Positions 7,596-17,578 of a stretch of DNA of 58,506 bases are shown here, in pieces. Position numbers and translations under genes: made by a program. The notes beneath the pieces were generated by a model. The model made no database searches. It was given only the letters and a program-made list of their open reading frames with translations, and was not told the origin of the DNA. The stretch is from NCBI GenBank assembly GCA_037132075.1, contig JBAXPV010000025.1, positions 1-58,506 of the forward strand. The letters run 5' to 3'. Each line of letters starts with the position of its first letter. Within the stretch, counting starts at the first letter, position 1. This DNA is from JBAXPV01 sp037132075 (GTDB lineage Bacteria; Bacteroidota; Bacteroidia; Bacteroidales; CAIXZF01).

Positions 7596-9005
7596 ATGAG
7601 ATCTAACAAACCACTTCCTATATATCAAAACGTTGAAATTCTTGATTCCGGTTCCGAGGGAAAATCCATCGGGAGGGTGGGGGAGATGATCGTTTTTGTT
7701 CCCTTTGTGGTGCCAGGTGATGTCGTTGACATCCAGGTGACCCGGAAGAAGAAAAACTTTGCAGAAGGCAAAGCCATTCATTTTCATGCCTATTCCGATA
7801 AGCGTGTGGAACCATTTTGTAAGCATTTCGGTTTGTGTGGCGGTTGTCGCTGGCAGGGAATGGGCTATGAACATCAGCTGTATTACAAACAGAAACAGGT
7901 ATCTGATGCCTTTGATCGCATTGGAAAATTAAGCTATCCTGTATTACTGCCAATCATTCCCTCCCCCAAAATCCAGCATTACCGGAACAAACTGGAATAC
8001 AGTTTTTCTAATAAGAAATGGCTTGTAGATGGTCCCATGGGTCAAGACATGGGGGAGATCGACATGCGCGGCATTGGTTTTCACCTTCCCTTGATGTTCG
8101 ACCGGATCTTGCATCTTGACGAATGTTATCTTCAGCCTGAACCTTCGAACCAAATACGCCTGGCCGTTCATGAAATTGCAACTGCAGCGGGTTATGACTA
8201 TTATGATGCCCGTAAATACTCAGGATTGATGCGGAACCTCATGGTCCGTAACACCAATACAGGTGATCTGATGGTGATCCTGGTGGTTGGCTCGCGTGAT
8301 ATGGAAGCGATTAATCTTATTCTGGGTGAGCTCAGGATTCGCTTTCCGATGATCACCTCTCTGATGTATATGGTAAACGAGAAATCCAATGACAGTCTGA
8401 ACGACCTGCATGCAGAGTTGTATGATGGCAAGCCCTATATGGAAGAAGTCATGGAAGGCCTAACTTTCAGGGTTGGACCGCTATCATTTCTTCAGGTGAA
8501 CTCGGCACAATCGCTGAAAATGTATACCTTAACCCGGGAGTTTGCTGACTTAAAGGGTGACGAACTCGTTTATGATCTTTATACCGGAACCGGGACAATT
8601 GCCAATTTCATTGCGTCAAAAGCCAGGAAAGTAATTGGAATTGAATATGTGGAAGCGGCAGTTGAAGATGCCCGGGTCAATTCAGAAATCAATGGCGTAA
8701 AAAACACAGAATTCTATGCCGGGGATATGGCCAAGTTATTGACCGCTGAATTCTTTGAAATACATGGAAAGCCTGATGTCATCATCACCGATCCCCCGCG
8801 CAATGGCATGCATGAGCATGTGGTAGCGCAGATACGCGCTGCGGCACCCGAGAGGGTCGTTTACGTAAGCTGTAACCCGGCAACACAGGCAAGAGACCTT
8901 GCGTTAATGACTGAAGCTTATGTTATTGAGATTGTTCAGCCGCTTGATATGTTTCCGCATACGCAACATGTGGAGAATGTGACGCTTTTAAGGCGAAGGT
9001 CGTAA
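7596..9005 (+). CDS. rlmD: 23S rRNA (uracil-C5)-methyltransferase RlmD-like
   Basis: This SAM-dependent RNA methyltransferase of the RumA/RlmD family modifies a uracil in 23S rRNA. Domain order in the 469 residues: an N-terminal TRAM domain (about 8-65) and an Fe-S region with the cysteines of FCKHFGLCGGCRW (about 72-85). A long insertion domain follows, then the Rossmann methyltransferase with DLYTGTGTIANF (about 325), TDPPRNGMHEH (about 400) and the nucleophile region SCNPATQARD (about 430). Family paralogues (RlmC, TrmA, RlmCD) are hard to separate without a tree, so the exact uridine is inferred. Confidence 0.9.
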   Translation: MRSNKPLPIYQNVEILDSGSEGKSIGRVGEMIVFVPFVVPGDVVDIQVTRKKKNFAEGKAIHFHAYSDKRVEPFCKHFGLCGGCRWQGMGYEHQLYYKQKQVSDAFDRIGKLSYPVLLPIIPSPKIQHYRNKLEYSFSNKKWLVDGPMGQDMGEIDMRGIGFHLPLMFDRILHLDECYLQPEPSNQIRLAVHEIATAAGYDYYDARKYSGLMRNLMVRNTNTGDLMVILVVGSRDMEAINLILGELRIRFPMITSLMYMVNEKSNDSLNDLHAELYDGKPYMEEVMEGLTFRVGPLSFLQVNSAQSLKMYTLTREFADLKGDELVYDLYTGTGTIANFIASKARKVIGIEYVEAAVEDARVNSEINGVKNTEFYAGDMAKLLTAEFFEIHGKPDVIITDPPRNGMHEHVVAQIRAAAPERVVYVSCNPATQARDLALMTEAYVIEIVQPLDMFPHTQHVENVTLLRRRS

Positions 9006-9039
9006 TCCACCAATTTCACAAATAACCTATTAAATTGAT

Positions 9040-9585
9040 TCAGAAATTCGTGGAATTCGGGGACAAGATCCCCAATTTCCGAAGCCTCAGTACCACTTCC
9101 AATACCATCTGATCCACATCCAATATATCTACTGAAATTACAACCTTTGCCCTTCTATAAAAGGGCAAGCGATATTTGTATAAAGTTTCCAGCTTTGAAG
9201 TCAATTCGCCTGCATGAAGGTTCTCCAGTAAAGGCCTTGGTTTGCGGGATTTCTTTAGCCGTTTTTCTAACACTTCCACGGGAAGATCTAAGAAAACAGA
9301 AATGCCGTTGCTGTTGATAAAATCCATATTGTCAAAGAAACACGGAGTACCTCCACCGGTAGAAATAACAGTGCTTTCCAATGTGATACTCTCATGAAGC
9401 ACCTTTTGCTCCATCTTCCGAAAGACATCTTCACCATATCGAACAAAAATATCCTGAACAGAGATTTTATACTGAAGTTCAAGGACCTGGTCCAGGTCGA
9501 CGAAGTCATAATTTATATGCTGAGCCAGTTTCTGACCCAGAACGGTTTTGCCGCTCCCCATAAAGCCGATGAGATAGATTCGCAT
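9040..9585 (-). CDS. aroK: Shikimate kinase
   Basis: It phosphorylates shikimate to shikimate-3-phosphate in the chorismate pathway. At 181 residues it has the P-loop GFMGSGKT (residues 7-14), the shikimate-binding DLDQ near 32 and STGGGTP near 77, and a lid with arginines (KRLKKSRKPRPLL) near 110-122. The length is normal. An intrinsic terminator of the upstream gene ends two bases before its ATG, leaving no visible ribosome-binding site, which is common in this phylum. Confidence 0.96.
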   Translation of the reverse strand: MRIYLIGFMGSGKTVLGQKLAQHINYDFVDLDQVLELQYKISVQDIFVRYGEDVFRKMEQKVLHESITLESTVISTGGGTPCFFDNMDFINSNGISVFLDLPVEVLEKRLKKSRKPRPLLENLHAGELTSKLETLYKYRLPFYRRAKVVISVDILDVDQMVLEVVLRLRKLGILSPNSTNF

Positions 9586-9587
9586 AT

Positions 9588-9623
9588 AAAAAAAAGCGCT
9601 TCTGCCCGGGTGGACAGAAGCGC
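9588..9623 (-). terminator. Intrinsic terminator between the T9SS cargo gene and aroK
   Basis: A 9-bp perfect stem GCGCTTCTG (9596-9604) / CAGAAGCGC (9615-9623) is followed on the minus strand by eight T residues (9595-9588). The T-tract abuts the aroK start codon. Confidence 0.88.
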
Positions 9624-9644
9624 AAAGAAACGATTTTTCCGTGA

Positions 9645-11006
9645 TTAGCGGATCGTCAGTTTTTTAGTAATGGTTTTTGTTCCACTTTGGATACGTGCAA
9701 TATACAAACCACTTTCGAGACCGCTGAGGTCCATATGGGTGCTGTATGAGCTATATCCCTGGTTTACAGTATTGTTATAAACGTTTTGTCCGATTGAATT
9801 CATTACAGTGATGACTACATCCTGGCTTCCAAAACCAACGATAGCACAGGTGAAATTACCCGTACTTGGGTTTGGATAGATTTCTACGCCACCTTGATTT
9901 GGGTCGATGTTGAGGATATTCGTCAGGGCACCTAAGTATTTTCTCATTCCGCCAACGCCGCTTGGATCTGTCCAATGACCGGCCCAACCTGTTGTTCCAT
10001 TAACCCAGGCGGTATAAAGGAATTGGTTTCCTCCGATTGTATCATCAAAATCAGTCCAGTTATGACCACCGTCATTGCTATAGGCGATCCCTGAGTTTCC
10101 TGAAGCAGAGCCGGTAGCAACCATTGTATTCGGTAAGCCCGGAACCCATGCATTATCCGTAACATACAGCGGGCCTGTTTGGTTGATTAATGACCAGGTA
10201 GCACCACCATCAAAGGTTTCGTATTTCTCTCCAGTGCTGCCGGTACCTGAACCGTTTCCTTTGTGAATAACAACACCATGAGTAGCAGTAATAAATTTAG
10301 GCTCAACATAAACAGCGGCCCAGGTAGAACTTACCGTAGAAACTGTCCAGTTCAGACCTTTGTTGATTGATTTATAAACACGGCCCTTATTGGTGCCGAA
10401 CCAGATGTTGTCGCCAACAACGCTATAATAACCGACAACTCCGAATTCACCACTAAGGTAAGCTGGAATGTTGGCTGCAGGCGTACGAACCCAGTCATTA
10501 CCACCATCGATAGTGGTATAGATTTCGAATGAACCGCCATTAGGGTCTCCCATGCAGAAGCCTTCATTGGCATTCCAGAAATGAATTACATTCGGAAATG
10601 CAGCAGCACCGGCAAAAGCAGCAGTAGTCTGGTGAACCCACGTTGTGCCACCGTCAGTGGTTTTGATGATAGCACCACCACCAACACCTAAAGAATCAAA
10701 CAAAGGAATCCATGCAGTATTATAATCAATAGCGAAGATCATTGCGGTTCCATATGTATTCCAACCATTAAAATGACCGGCAGTCCAGGTGGTTCCACCA
10801 TTATTAGTCCTGGTAAAATCCTGTAGGTAAGTAGGATTGACATCGCCATCACCACCGGTTGCCCAAACGACATTCGCGTCAACGGCACAGAGGTGTAAAG
10901 GATAAGTGTACTGCAGCGGAAAATGTGTGTTTTGCATAGTCCACTGGGCCTGGGTTGCAATGCCTGCCACTACAAAAACAAGAAGGAAAAGTAATTTTTT
11001 CATCAT
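9645..11006 (-). CDS. Secreted beta-propeller (Ycf48/sialidase-like) protein with T9SS sorting domain
   Basis: This 453-residue exported protein starts with a signal peptide (MKKLLFLLVFVVAGIATQAQ, cleaved about residue 21). Recurrent Asp/Asn-box-like motifs (TTDGGTTW, SINKGLNW, TFDGGATW, SNDGGHNW) indicate a BNR/Ycf48-type beta-propeller across about residues 25-360. The last 80 residues form a type A T9SS sorting domain (YPNPSTGNF, LSGLESGLYIARIQSG, KKLTIR end), which directs export across the outer membrane and surface attachment. The ligand or substrate is unknown. The gene has its own -7 box and terminator, so it is probably monocistronic. Confidence 0.88.
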   Translation of the reverse strand: MMKKLLFLLVFVVAGIATQAQWTMQNTHFPLQYTYPLHLCAVDANVVWATGGDGDVNPTYLQDFTRTNNGGTTWTAGHFNGWNTYGTAMIFAIDYNTAWIPLFDSLGVGGGAIIKTTDGGTTWVHQTTAAFAGAAAFPNVIHFWNANEGFCMGDPNGGSFEIYTTIDGGNDWVRTPAANIPAYLSGEFGVVGYYSVVGDNIWFGTNKGRVYKSINKGLNWTVSTVSSTWAAVYVEPKFITATHGVVIHKGNGSGTGSTGEKYETFDGGATWSLINQTGPLYVTDNAWVPGLPNTMVATGSASGNSGIAYSNDGGHNWTDFDDTIGGNQFLYTAWVNGTTGWAGHWTDPSGVGGMRKYLGALTNILNIDPNQGGVEIYPNPSTGNFTCAIVGFGSQDVVITVMNSIGQNVYNNTVNQGYSSYSTHMDLSGLESGLYIARIQSGTKTITKKLTIR

Positions 11007-11045
11007 ATTGAATTGAAATGTTGGTTTTTAATAATTTCTTAAGCG

Positions 11046-11053
11046 CAAATTTA
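11046..11053 (-). promoter_or_regulatory. Bacteroidota -7 box for the T9SS cargo gene
   Basis: It reads TAAATTTG on the minus strand, about 40 bases before the ATG at 11006. Confidence 0.45.
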
Positions 11054-11144
11054 GATAAATTCTACTATGGAATCGCTTAATGCAAAAATTATTAGCGGTA
11101 AATAATAAAGGCTATTCATAACTTAGCAGTAAATTTCGCCCTTA

Positions 11145-12158
11145 ATGCAAATCCTACACAAGGTATCCCTAAAGCCTTTTAATACATTTGGAATTAATGT
11201 GACGGCTGAAACCGTGGCATTAATCAGACAATTGGATGACTACCAGGAAGTTTGCAGAATCATACAAGATACCTCTTCTCCATTTTTAGTTCTCAGCGGT
11301 GGCAGCAATCTTTTACTTACTGCTGACCTGCCAGGAATCGTCATCAAGATAGAAACCGAAGGGATTGCCAAGGTTGAAGAAGATGAACATCATGTTTATA
11401 TTCAAGTCCAGGCTGGTGAAAATTGGAATTCATTAGTAAACCACTGTGTTGGCAAAGACTGGGGTGGGATTGAAAACCTTGCCCTTATTCCCGGAAAAGC
11501 AGGTTCGAGTCCGATACAGAACATCGGCGCTTATGGTGTTGAATTAAAAGATGTTATTCATGAACTGCAGGCTATTGAAATCAGCACGGGGCAATTCAGG
11601 ACATTTTCAAAAGGGGACTGTCAATTTGGATACAGGGATAGTTATTTTAAAGATGAAGGCCGGAATCGTTTTCTGATCATCTCTGTCACACTCCGTCTTA
11701 CAAAAAATCCCCGGATCAAATCAGATTATCCTGCGATTACGGCTGAAATGAACCGACTCAATATCCAGGAGCCTCGTATCAGCGATGTCAGGGATGCGAT
11801 CGTCTCTATCCGCACATCGAAACTCCCCGACCCGTTTGTCCTTGGAAATGCGGGTAGCTTTTTCAAAAACCCCTCTGTTACAGAAATGCAGTATCATGCC
11901 ATACAAAAGGATTTCCCCGAAATCGTATCCTATAAAAATGGGGATCACTATAAACTTGCTGCCGGATGGATGATTGAGCAATGTGGCTGGAAAGGGAAAA
12001 GAGTAGGGGATGCCGGGGTTCATGAAAAGCAAGCGCTGGTTTTGGTAAATTATGGAAATTCAACAGGATTACAAATCCTGAATCTCGCCCAAAATATCCA
12101 GGAATCTGTAAGGGAACGCTTTGGTGTTATCCTCGAAATGGAGGTTAATATCATTTAA
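11145..12158 (+). CDS. murB: UDP-N-acetylenolpyruvoylglucosamine reductase
   Basis: This FAD- and NADPH-dependent cytoplasmic enzyme completes UDP-MurNAc synthesis for peptidoglycan. The 337-residue protein has the FAD-binding motif LSGGSNLLLT (about 45-54), the segment IPGKAGSSPIQNIGAYGVEL (about 113-132), and the catalytic serine region LGNAGSFFKNP near 230. The length and the YRDSYFK loop fit the type I MurB group. It lies divergent from the T9SS gene and upstream of kup, 98 bases apart. Confidence 0.96.
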   Translation: MQILHKVSLKPFNTFGINVTAETVALIRQLDDYQEVCRIIQDTSSPFLVLSGGSNLLLTADLPGIVIKIETEGIAKVEEDEHHVYIQVQAGENWNSLVNHCVGKDWGGIENLALIPGKAGSSPIQNIGAYGVELKDVIHELQAIEISTGQFRTFSKGDCQFGYRDSYFKDEGRNRFLIISVTLRLTKNPRIKSDYPAITAEMNRLNIQEPRISDVRDAIVSIRTSKLPDPFVLGNAGSFFKNPSVTEMQYHAIQKDFPEIVSYKNGDHYKLAAGWMIEQCGWKGKRVGDAGVHEKQALVLVNYGNSTGLQILNLAQNIQESVRERFGVILEMEVNII

Positions 12159-12256
12159 TTTGACCTATAAATATTCGAGGATATTTATCATAAAAGCAGA
12201 CAAAAAAAATCGGATATTTGCAAATTCATTTTGAGAAGAATTAATTAAAGGGAATC

Positions 12257-14197
12257 GTGTCAGGGAAAAGTCATATAAATCGCGTTACCTACGCGGGTCT
12301 GATCATCACGCTGGGAATTGTTTACGGTGATATTGGGACGTCTCCCTTGTATGTATTGCGAGCCATCGTCAATACATCGGGTCAGTTATCAAAAGAAGTC
12401 ATCCTTGGAGCCTTATCCTGTATCATCTGGACGCTGACGCTACAAACTACTTTTAAGTATGTCTTTATCACGCTTCGGGCTGACAACAAAGGGGAAGGAG
12501 GCATATTTTCACTCTATGCCCTTATCCGTAAAAAGGCCAAATGGGTGTTTATTTTCGCGATCATTGGTGGCAGCACCCTTTTGGCCGATGGTATCATCAC
12601 ACCTGCTATTACAGTAGTTTCAGCCGTTGAAGGTCTTGGTCTGATCAATCCGAATATCCCGATTCTTCCGATTGTCATCGTGATCATTTGCCTGTTATTT
12701 CTGATACAGCAATTTGGCACCAAATCTATTGGCGGCTCCTTTGGTCCTATGATGTTTGTGTGGTTTATTATGTTAGGAATCCTGGGAACACTGCAGATTG
12801 TCCAGCATCCGGGGATTATTGCTGCTTTAAATCCTTACTACGCCTATAAACTTCTGGCAGTTCATCCCAACGGCTTTGTGCTTTTGGGAGCGGTATTCCT
12901 GTGTACGACAGGTGCCGAGGCCTTATATTCCGACTTGGGGCACTGCGGTTTACAGAACATCCGGGCAACCTGGGTTTTGGTAAAAACAACGCTGATTTTA
13001 AATTACCTTGGGCAAGGAGCATGGTTGTTAAGCCACCAAAATATTGATGCCACAACGATTAATCCTTTTTACAGTATCATGCCACAATGGTTCCTGATGA
13101 CAGGGATTATCATCTCAACTGTTGCAGCTGTCATTGCGAGCCAGGCTCTGATCAGCGGCTCTTACACTATTATCAGTGAAGCTGTGTTGCTGAATTTCTG
13201 GCCTAAAGTCAGGATAAAATATCCAACCACAGTCAAGGGTCAGATGTTTATTCCCAGTGTCAACCGCTTTTTATGGATCTCCTGTATCCTGGTTATCTTA
13301 TGGTTCAGAGAGTCATCTGCGATGGAAGCTGCTTATGGTTTGTCAATTACCATCACGATGTTGATGACGACGATACTCCTGGGATTCTATTTCTATTACA
13401 AAAAGGTTCCTTATTTCGCTATTTTACTCTTCATGTCAGTTTACTTGCTGATTGAAGGATCCTTTTTGCTGGCAAATCTGAATAAATTTCTCCATGGCGG
13501 ATGGGTGACGATTGTGATTGCAGGCTTCATGTTCCTGATCATGTATATATGGTATCGCGGCAGGTCGATAAAAAACCGTTTTATCAGCTTTGTTAAGGTT
13601 CAAAACTATTACGATTGGTTCCTGGATCTCAAAAGTGACGTCAGTGTCACCAAATATGCCACCAACCTGGTTTATCTCACCAAAGCCAATTACAAAACCG
13701 ACATTGAATCCAAAGTTATCTTTTCGATCTTCAACAAGCAGCCCAAGAAGGCCGACATGTTCTGGTTTATCCATATCGACATCCTGGATGAACCCCATAC
13801 TATGGATTATAAGGTAGATGTGCTGATCCCTGACACACTTGTTCGCATTGACTTTAAACTCGGATTTAAGGTGCAGCCGCGGATAAACCTATACTTGAAG
13901 CAAGTACTGCAAGACCTGGTGAAGAATGAGGAAGTTGATATTACGAGTCGCTATGAATCGCTACGCAAACATCATGTTCCGGGAGATTTTAAGTTTGTTT
14001 TGATAGACCGTATCCAAAATTATGATTTTGACTTCAAATATGTCGAGCAATTTGTGATGGATGTATATTCCATCTTAAAGAACATAGGCGTGCCTGATAT
14101 GAAAGCCTATGGTTTGGATACCAGCAACGTTTTTGTTGAAAAGGTTCCTTTACAGCTTGATGAAGACAAACCAACCAAACTACACCGTTTACACTAA
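12257..14197 (+). CDS. kup: Kup-type potassium uptake transporter
   Basis: This inner-membrane K+ symporter of the KUP/HAK family has 646 residues. About twelve hydrophobic segments occupy residues 10-440, starting with the family signature GIVYGDIGTSPLYVLRA, and a soluble C-terminal domain of about 200 residues follows. Further conserved blocks are ADGIITPAITVVSAVEGL and FLCTTGAEALYSDLGHCG. The start is GTG at 12257, preceded by AAAGG at the right distance. It is followed six bases later by a CPA2 antiporter gene, an arrangement suggesting joint K+/H+ homeostasis. Confidence 0.96.
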   Translation: MSGKSHINRVTYAGLIITLGIVYGDIGTSPLYVLRAIVNTSGQLSKEVILGALSCIIWTLTLQTTFKYVFITLRADNKGEGGIFSLYALIRKKAKWVFIFAIIGGSTLLADGIITPAITVVSAVEGLGLINPNIPILPIVIVIICLLFLIQQFGTKSIGGSFGPMMFVWFIMLGILGTLQIVQHPGIIAALNPYYAYKLLAVHPNGFVLLGAVFLCTTGAEALYSDLGHCGLQNIRATWVLVKTTLILNYLGQGAWLLSHQNIDATTINPFYSIMPQWFLMTGIIISTVAAVIASQALISGSYTIISEAVLLNFWPKVRIKYPTTVKGQMFIPSVNRFLWISCILVILWFRESSAMEAAYGLSITITMLMTTILLGFYFYYKKVPYFAILLFMSVYLLIEGSFLLANLNKFLHGGWVTIVIAGFMFLIMYIWYRGRSIKNRFISFVKVQNYYDWFLDLKSDVSVTKYATNLVYLTKANYKTDIESKVIFSIFNKQPKKADMFWFIHIDILDEPHTMDYKVDVLIPDTLVRIDFKLGFKVQPRINLYLKQVLQDLVKNEEVDITSRYESLRKHHVPGDFKFVLIDRIQNYDFDFKYVEQFVMDVYSILKNIGVPDMKAYGLDTSNVFVEKVPLQLDEDKPTKLHRLH

Positions 14198-14203
14198 AAG
14201 AGT

Positions 14204-15451
14204 ATGCATCCAGTATTGACTCACGCACTCCCGTTTACTGTTATGCTGCTGTTACTTCTGGCCGTTGCCCGGGTATTTGGTGAAATATTGGAACGTTTTG
14301 GACAGCCCGCGATCATTGGAGAGTTGCTGGCAGGTTTTTTAATTGGGCCATCCGTATTCAATTATATCCAGTTAGATTCTCAACTTTCGGTGATATCAGA
14401 ACTCGGCGTATTTCTGTTGGTGATCCTGGCAGGATTGGAGATACAAGCTGATGAGATCAAAAAAAACCTCACCGGCCGGAATATCTGGATTGTAGTCCTG
14501 GGATTCCTGGCCCCAATGGTAGGCGGATTTCTGGTGAGTCAGGCCTTTAAACTGGAACTGCTCGTTAGTTTATTTGTCGGTCTTTGTGTTTCTATAACAG
14601 CACTCCCTGTGAGTGTTCGGATTTTAATGGACTTAGGTAAGCTAAATTCTGTAATCGGGAAAAAAATCATCGCCGTGGCCATGTCAAACGACCTGATCGC
14701 CTTCCTGATTTTGGGCATCATCATTGACATGAATGGTCATGTGGACAGCCTTGAGCAATTTATCATGGCCTTTTTATTTGTATTGGTGAAAATTTCATTA
14801 TTTATTTTACTTATTTATATAGTATTTGTATTTCTGAGGTGGATTGACAAACATTTTACGACCTTTCATTTACGGCTTCAACGCTTAATTTCTTTATTAA
14901 GAGGGAAGGAGTCATTGTTTGCCTTGGTAATCGTTTTCGTGCTGGTTTTTGCTTCAATTGCCGAACTCTTGGGGCTTCATTTTGTCATCGGTGCTTTCTT
15001 TGGTGCTGTTTTGCTGAATAAGAACATTTTAGGAAAGTCAAATTTCAGAAAGATCAAAGAAAATACGTCCAGCATCACCATGGGTTTCCTGGCTCCAATC
15101 TTTTTTGCCTATATGGGCGTACAGTTTAATGTTCAGTCATTGGGTGGAAACTGGGGCTTGCTTTTTGCAGTACTGATTGCAGCTATAGCGTTTAAAGTTG
15201 CCGGGGGCTTTTTCGGAGGAATCTTTGCCGGGATGGATAAACAATCCAGTTTCACTTTAGGGATAGGCCTGAATGCCCGCGGCGTCATGGAACTTCTTGT
15301 TGCCAACATCGGACTTCGATATGGCTTTATCAACATCACAGTTTATTCTGTGCTTGTTGTCATGGGAATTACAACGACGATGATCAGTCCGTACTTTCTG
15401 AAGAGGTCATTTGACCGGATGGACCGGGTGAAAATAAATCCTAATTCCTAG
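14204..15451 (+). CDS. CPA2-family cation:proton antiporter
   Basis: This monovalent cation/H+ antiporter has 415 residues and about twelve membrane segments. The N-terminal motif FGQPAIIGELLAGFLIGPS (about 30-49) and ELGVFLLVILAGLE (about 66-79) are typical of KefB/NapA-like transporters, as is AMSNDLIAFLILG (about 163). No C-terminal RCK/TrkA-N domain is present, so nucleotide gating is unlikely. It begins six bases after kup, implying one operon. Its TAG stop shares a CTAG with the stop of the convergent DedA gene. Confidence 0.9.
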   Translation: MHPVLTHALPFTVMLLLLLAVARVFGEILERFGQPAIIGELLAGFLIGPSVFNYIQLDSQLSVISELGVFLLVILAGLEIQADEIKKNLTGRNIWIVVLGFLAPMVGGFLVSQAFKLELLVSLFVGLCVSITALPVSVRILMDLGKLNSVIGKKIIAVAMSNDLIAFLILGIIIDMNGHVDSLEQFIMAFLFVLVKISLFILLIYIVFVFLRWIDKHFTTFHLRLQRLISLLRGKESLFALVIVFVLVFASIAELLGLHFVIGAFFGAVLLNKNILGKSNFRKIKENTSSITMGFLAPIFFAYMGVQFNVQSLGGNWGLLFAVLIAAIAFKVAGGFFGGIFAGMDKQSSFTLGIGLNARGVMELLVANIGLRYGFINITVYSVLVVMGITTTMISPYFLKRSFDRMDRVKINPNS

Positions 15452-16107
15452 GCAGTATTTTGTCTGCCCGAAAGCCAGGTCTTAACACCTGCATATACCG
15501 GAGGGACCAGAGAAACAGCAATGATAGCCAATACGACCAAAGTGAAGTTTTTCTGTACAAAAGGGATATTCCCAAAGAAATAACCAGCCCAGCAGAAGCT
15601 ATTCACCCAAATAATGTTCCCGATCAAGCTAAAGGAGAAAAACCTGAAATATTTCATGGTTCCTACACCTGCTACGAAAGGGGCAAAAGTCCTTAGTATC
15701 GGCATGAAACGGGCCATGATCAGGGTTTTCCCACCATGTTTCTCGTAAAAGGCATGTGTCTTATCAAGGTATTCCCTGCGAATGAGCCTGTAGTTCTTTT
15801 CATAAACCGTTTGCCCCAGGAACCTGCCAATCCAGTAATTTGTGCTGTCACCACTTAAAGCAGCAAGCATCACTACGAGAACTAATAAGCCTATTGAAAT
15901 AGGATTCCCGGGCATCGCAGCAATGGCCCCTGCAGCAAAAAGTAAAGAATCACCAGGTAGGAAAGGAGTCACCACCAAACCGGTTTCACAAAAGATGATC
16001 AGGAAAAGGATGAGGTAAGTCCAGGTCTGGTATTGACTCACAATCTCGTAAAGATGCTTGTCGATGTGTAAAATAAAGTCAATTACAAACTTTAGAAAGT
16101 CTATCAT
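15448..16107 (-). CDS. DedA/SNARE-associated family membrane protein
   Basis: This 219-residue polytopic protein of the DedA family contains lipid scramblase-like proteins important for membrane homeostasis. It shows the family signatures ETGLVVTPFLPGDSLLFAAGA (about 41-61), GDSTNYWIGRFLGQ and the RFMPILRTFAPFVAGVGTM block (about 132-150). The start is 10 bases downstream of the phosphate transporter stop, so the two are probably cotranscribed. The actual lipid substrate is unknown. Confidence 0.92.
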   Translation of the reverse strand: MIDFLKFVIDFILHIDKHLYEIVSQYQTWTYLILFLIIFCETGLVVTPFLPGDSLLFAAGAIAAMPGNPISIGLLVLVVMLAALSGDSTNYWIGRFLGQTVYEKNYRLIRREYLDKTHAFYEKHGGKTLIMARFMPILRTFAPFVAGVGTMKYFRFFSFSLIGNIIWVNSFCWAGYFFGNIPFVQKNFTLVVLAIIAVSLVPPVYAGVKTWLSGRQNTA

Positions 16108-16117
16108 ACTGGTTTTA

Positions 16118-17539
16118 TTATGAAATGAGATACCACAAACCGAGGAAGATACCTCCGGACATAATAATAGTCACTGGGAGCGTAATAAACCAGGCAATGG
16201 CGATATTTCTGACTGTCTTTTTTCTCAGGTTTTTTAATCCCTTTCCGGCAACCATTGTTCCAGCCACGCCAGAAGATAATACATGTGTTGTGCTGACAGG
16301 CAGACCGAAATTGGTTGAGGCCATAATGGTAATAGCTGTAATTAACTCGGCACTTGCGCCCTGGGCGTAGGTAAGGTGTGTTTTTCCTATTTTTTCACCA
16401 ACGGTAACCACGATTCTTTTCCAACCAATCATAGTTCCCAAACCCAGGGATAAAGAAATCATCAACAATACCCACCATGGAGAATACTCGGTATATTTCT
16501 TAAGATGTTTTACGCCATCTTTCAACTCGGTAAGTTTTTCTGAGGAAATCGCTCTATCATGGCGATTGGGTTTATTTAACTCACTATAGAAATCGTCAGT
16601 TTGTTTGCTAAGCATGATAATGCTTTTCCTGATTTCCCTGGTTTTCTCGGCAGGAAGTTTGCTAAATTGAGCGCAGGTGCCGGCTGAATTAACGATTTCT
16701 GACAATTCAGTTCCAATGACAGTTTTATAGGCCATGCCAACTGGACTCATTTTACTAGTATCAATTGAACCAATACTTAGCTCAATTTTCTTAACATCTT
16801 TGATCAGGTTTTGTGGAGATTGTGAATGATCCAATGCAAAATAAGCAGGAACGATACTAATGAGAATGATCATTGTTAATCCAACACCTTTCTGACCATC
16901 ATTGGAACCATGTGAAAAACTAACTGAAGTACAGGTTAAAATTAAAAATGCCCTGACCCATAATGGAGGTGGCTGATTTTCAATAGGTTGATCAAATATC
17001 ACTTGATTTTTGATGAATTTTTTCGCCACAATCATCAATAACAATGCCAGTCCAAAACCAACCATCGGAGAGATAAATAAGCTTAGTCCTACATCTTTAA
17101 CCTTGGACCAATTAAGGACAACATCTGAATTACCGGGCATAAATAGAAATACCAGGCCCACACCAAATATTGACCCAATAAGCGTATGCGAACTGGAGCA
17201 GGGAATACCAAGCCACCATGTCCCAAGATTCCAGATGATTGCGGTAATAACAAGTGCAAGTATCATAGAAATGCTATGGTAGACATTTTGATCAAGCAGA
17301 AGTTCTGTAGGAAGCAGTTTTACAATACCCATGGCTACAGCAATGCCACCCACAAAAACACCTATAAAATTCCATAGCCCCGACCACATTACAGCAACAA
17401 CAGGCTTTAGGGAATGGGTATAAATGACGGTAGCGACAGCATTTGCTGTATCATGAAATCCGTTAATAAATTCAAAAATAACTGCAGAGGTTAGACATGC
17501 CAATAATAAAAACGTCAACCAGGGGTCAAGACCAAACAT
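16118..17539 (-). CDS. PiT-family inorganic phosphate transporter
   Basis: This low-affinity phosphate (metal-phosphate) symporter of the PHO4 family has 473 residues. The two inverted-repeat signatures are visible: GFHDTANAVATVI (about residues 27-39) and the paired SFSHGSNDGQKG (about 206) and PVSTTHVLSSGVAGTM (about 420). A soluble segment of about 120 residues rich in charged residues (about 240-350) interrupts the membrane part; family members often carry such a loop. It is followed by dedA. Confidence 0.93.
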   Translation of the reverse strand: MFGLDPWLTFLLLACLTSAVIFEFINGFHDTANAVATVIYTHSLKPVVAVMWSGLWNFIGVFVGGIAVAMGIVKLLPTELLLDQNVYHSISMILALVITAIIWNLGTWWLGIPCSSSHTLIGSIFGVGLVFLFMPGNSDVVLNWSKVKDVGLSLFISPMVGFGLALLLMIVAKKFIKNQVIFDQPIENQPPPLWVRAFLILTCTSVSFSHGSNDGQKGVGLTMIILISIVPAYFALDHSQSPQNLIKDVKKIELSIGSIDTSKMSPVGMAYKTVIGTELSEIVNSAGTCAQFSKLPAEKTREIRKSIIMLSKQTDDFYSELNKPNRHDRAISSEKLTELKDGVKHLKKYTEYSPWWVLLMISLSLGLGTMIGWKRIVVTVGEKIGKTHLTYAQGASAELITAITIMASTNFGLPVSTTHVLSSGVAGTMVAGKGLKNLRKKTVRNIAIAWFITLPVTIIMSGGIFLGLWYLIS

Positions 17540-17578
17540 AGAAAGTATTTTTAGTGAAATTTACGAATCATTTTTAAA

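Noticed and set aside
17000..17540. Reading the phosphate transporter and DedA as a phosphonate or selenite island
   Set aside because: Both are common housekeeping families and no other genes support a specialised role.
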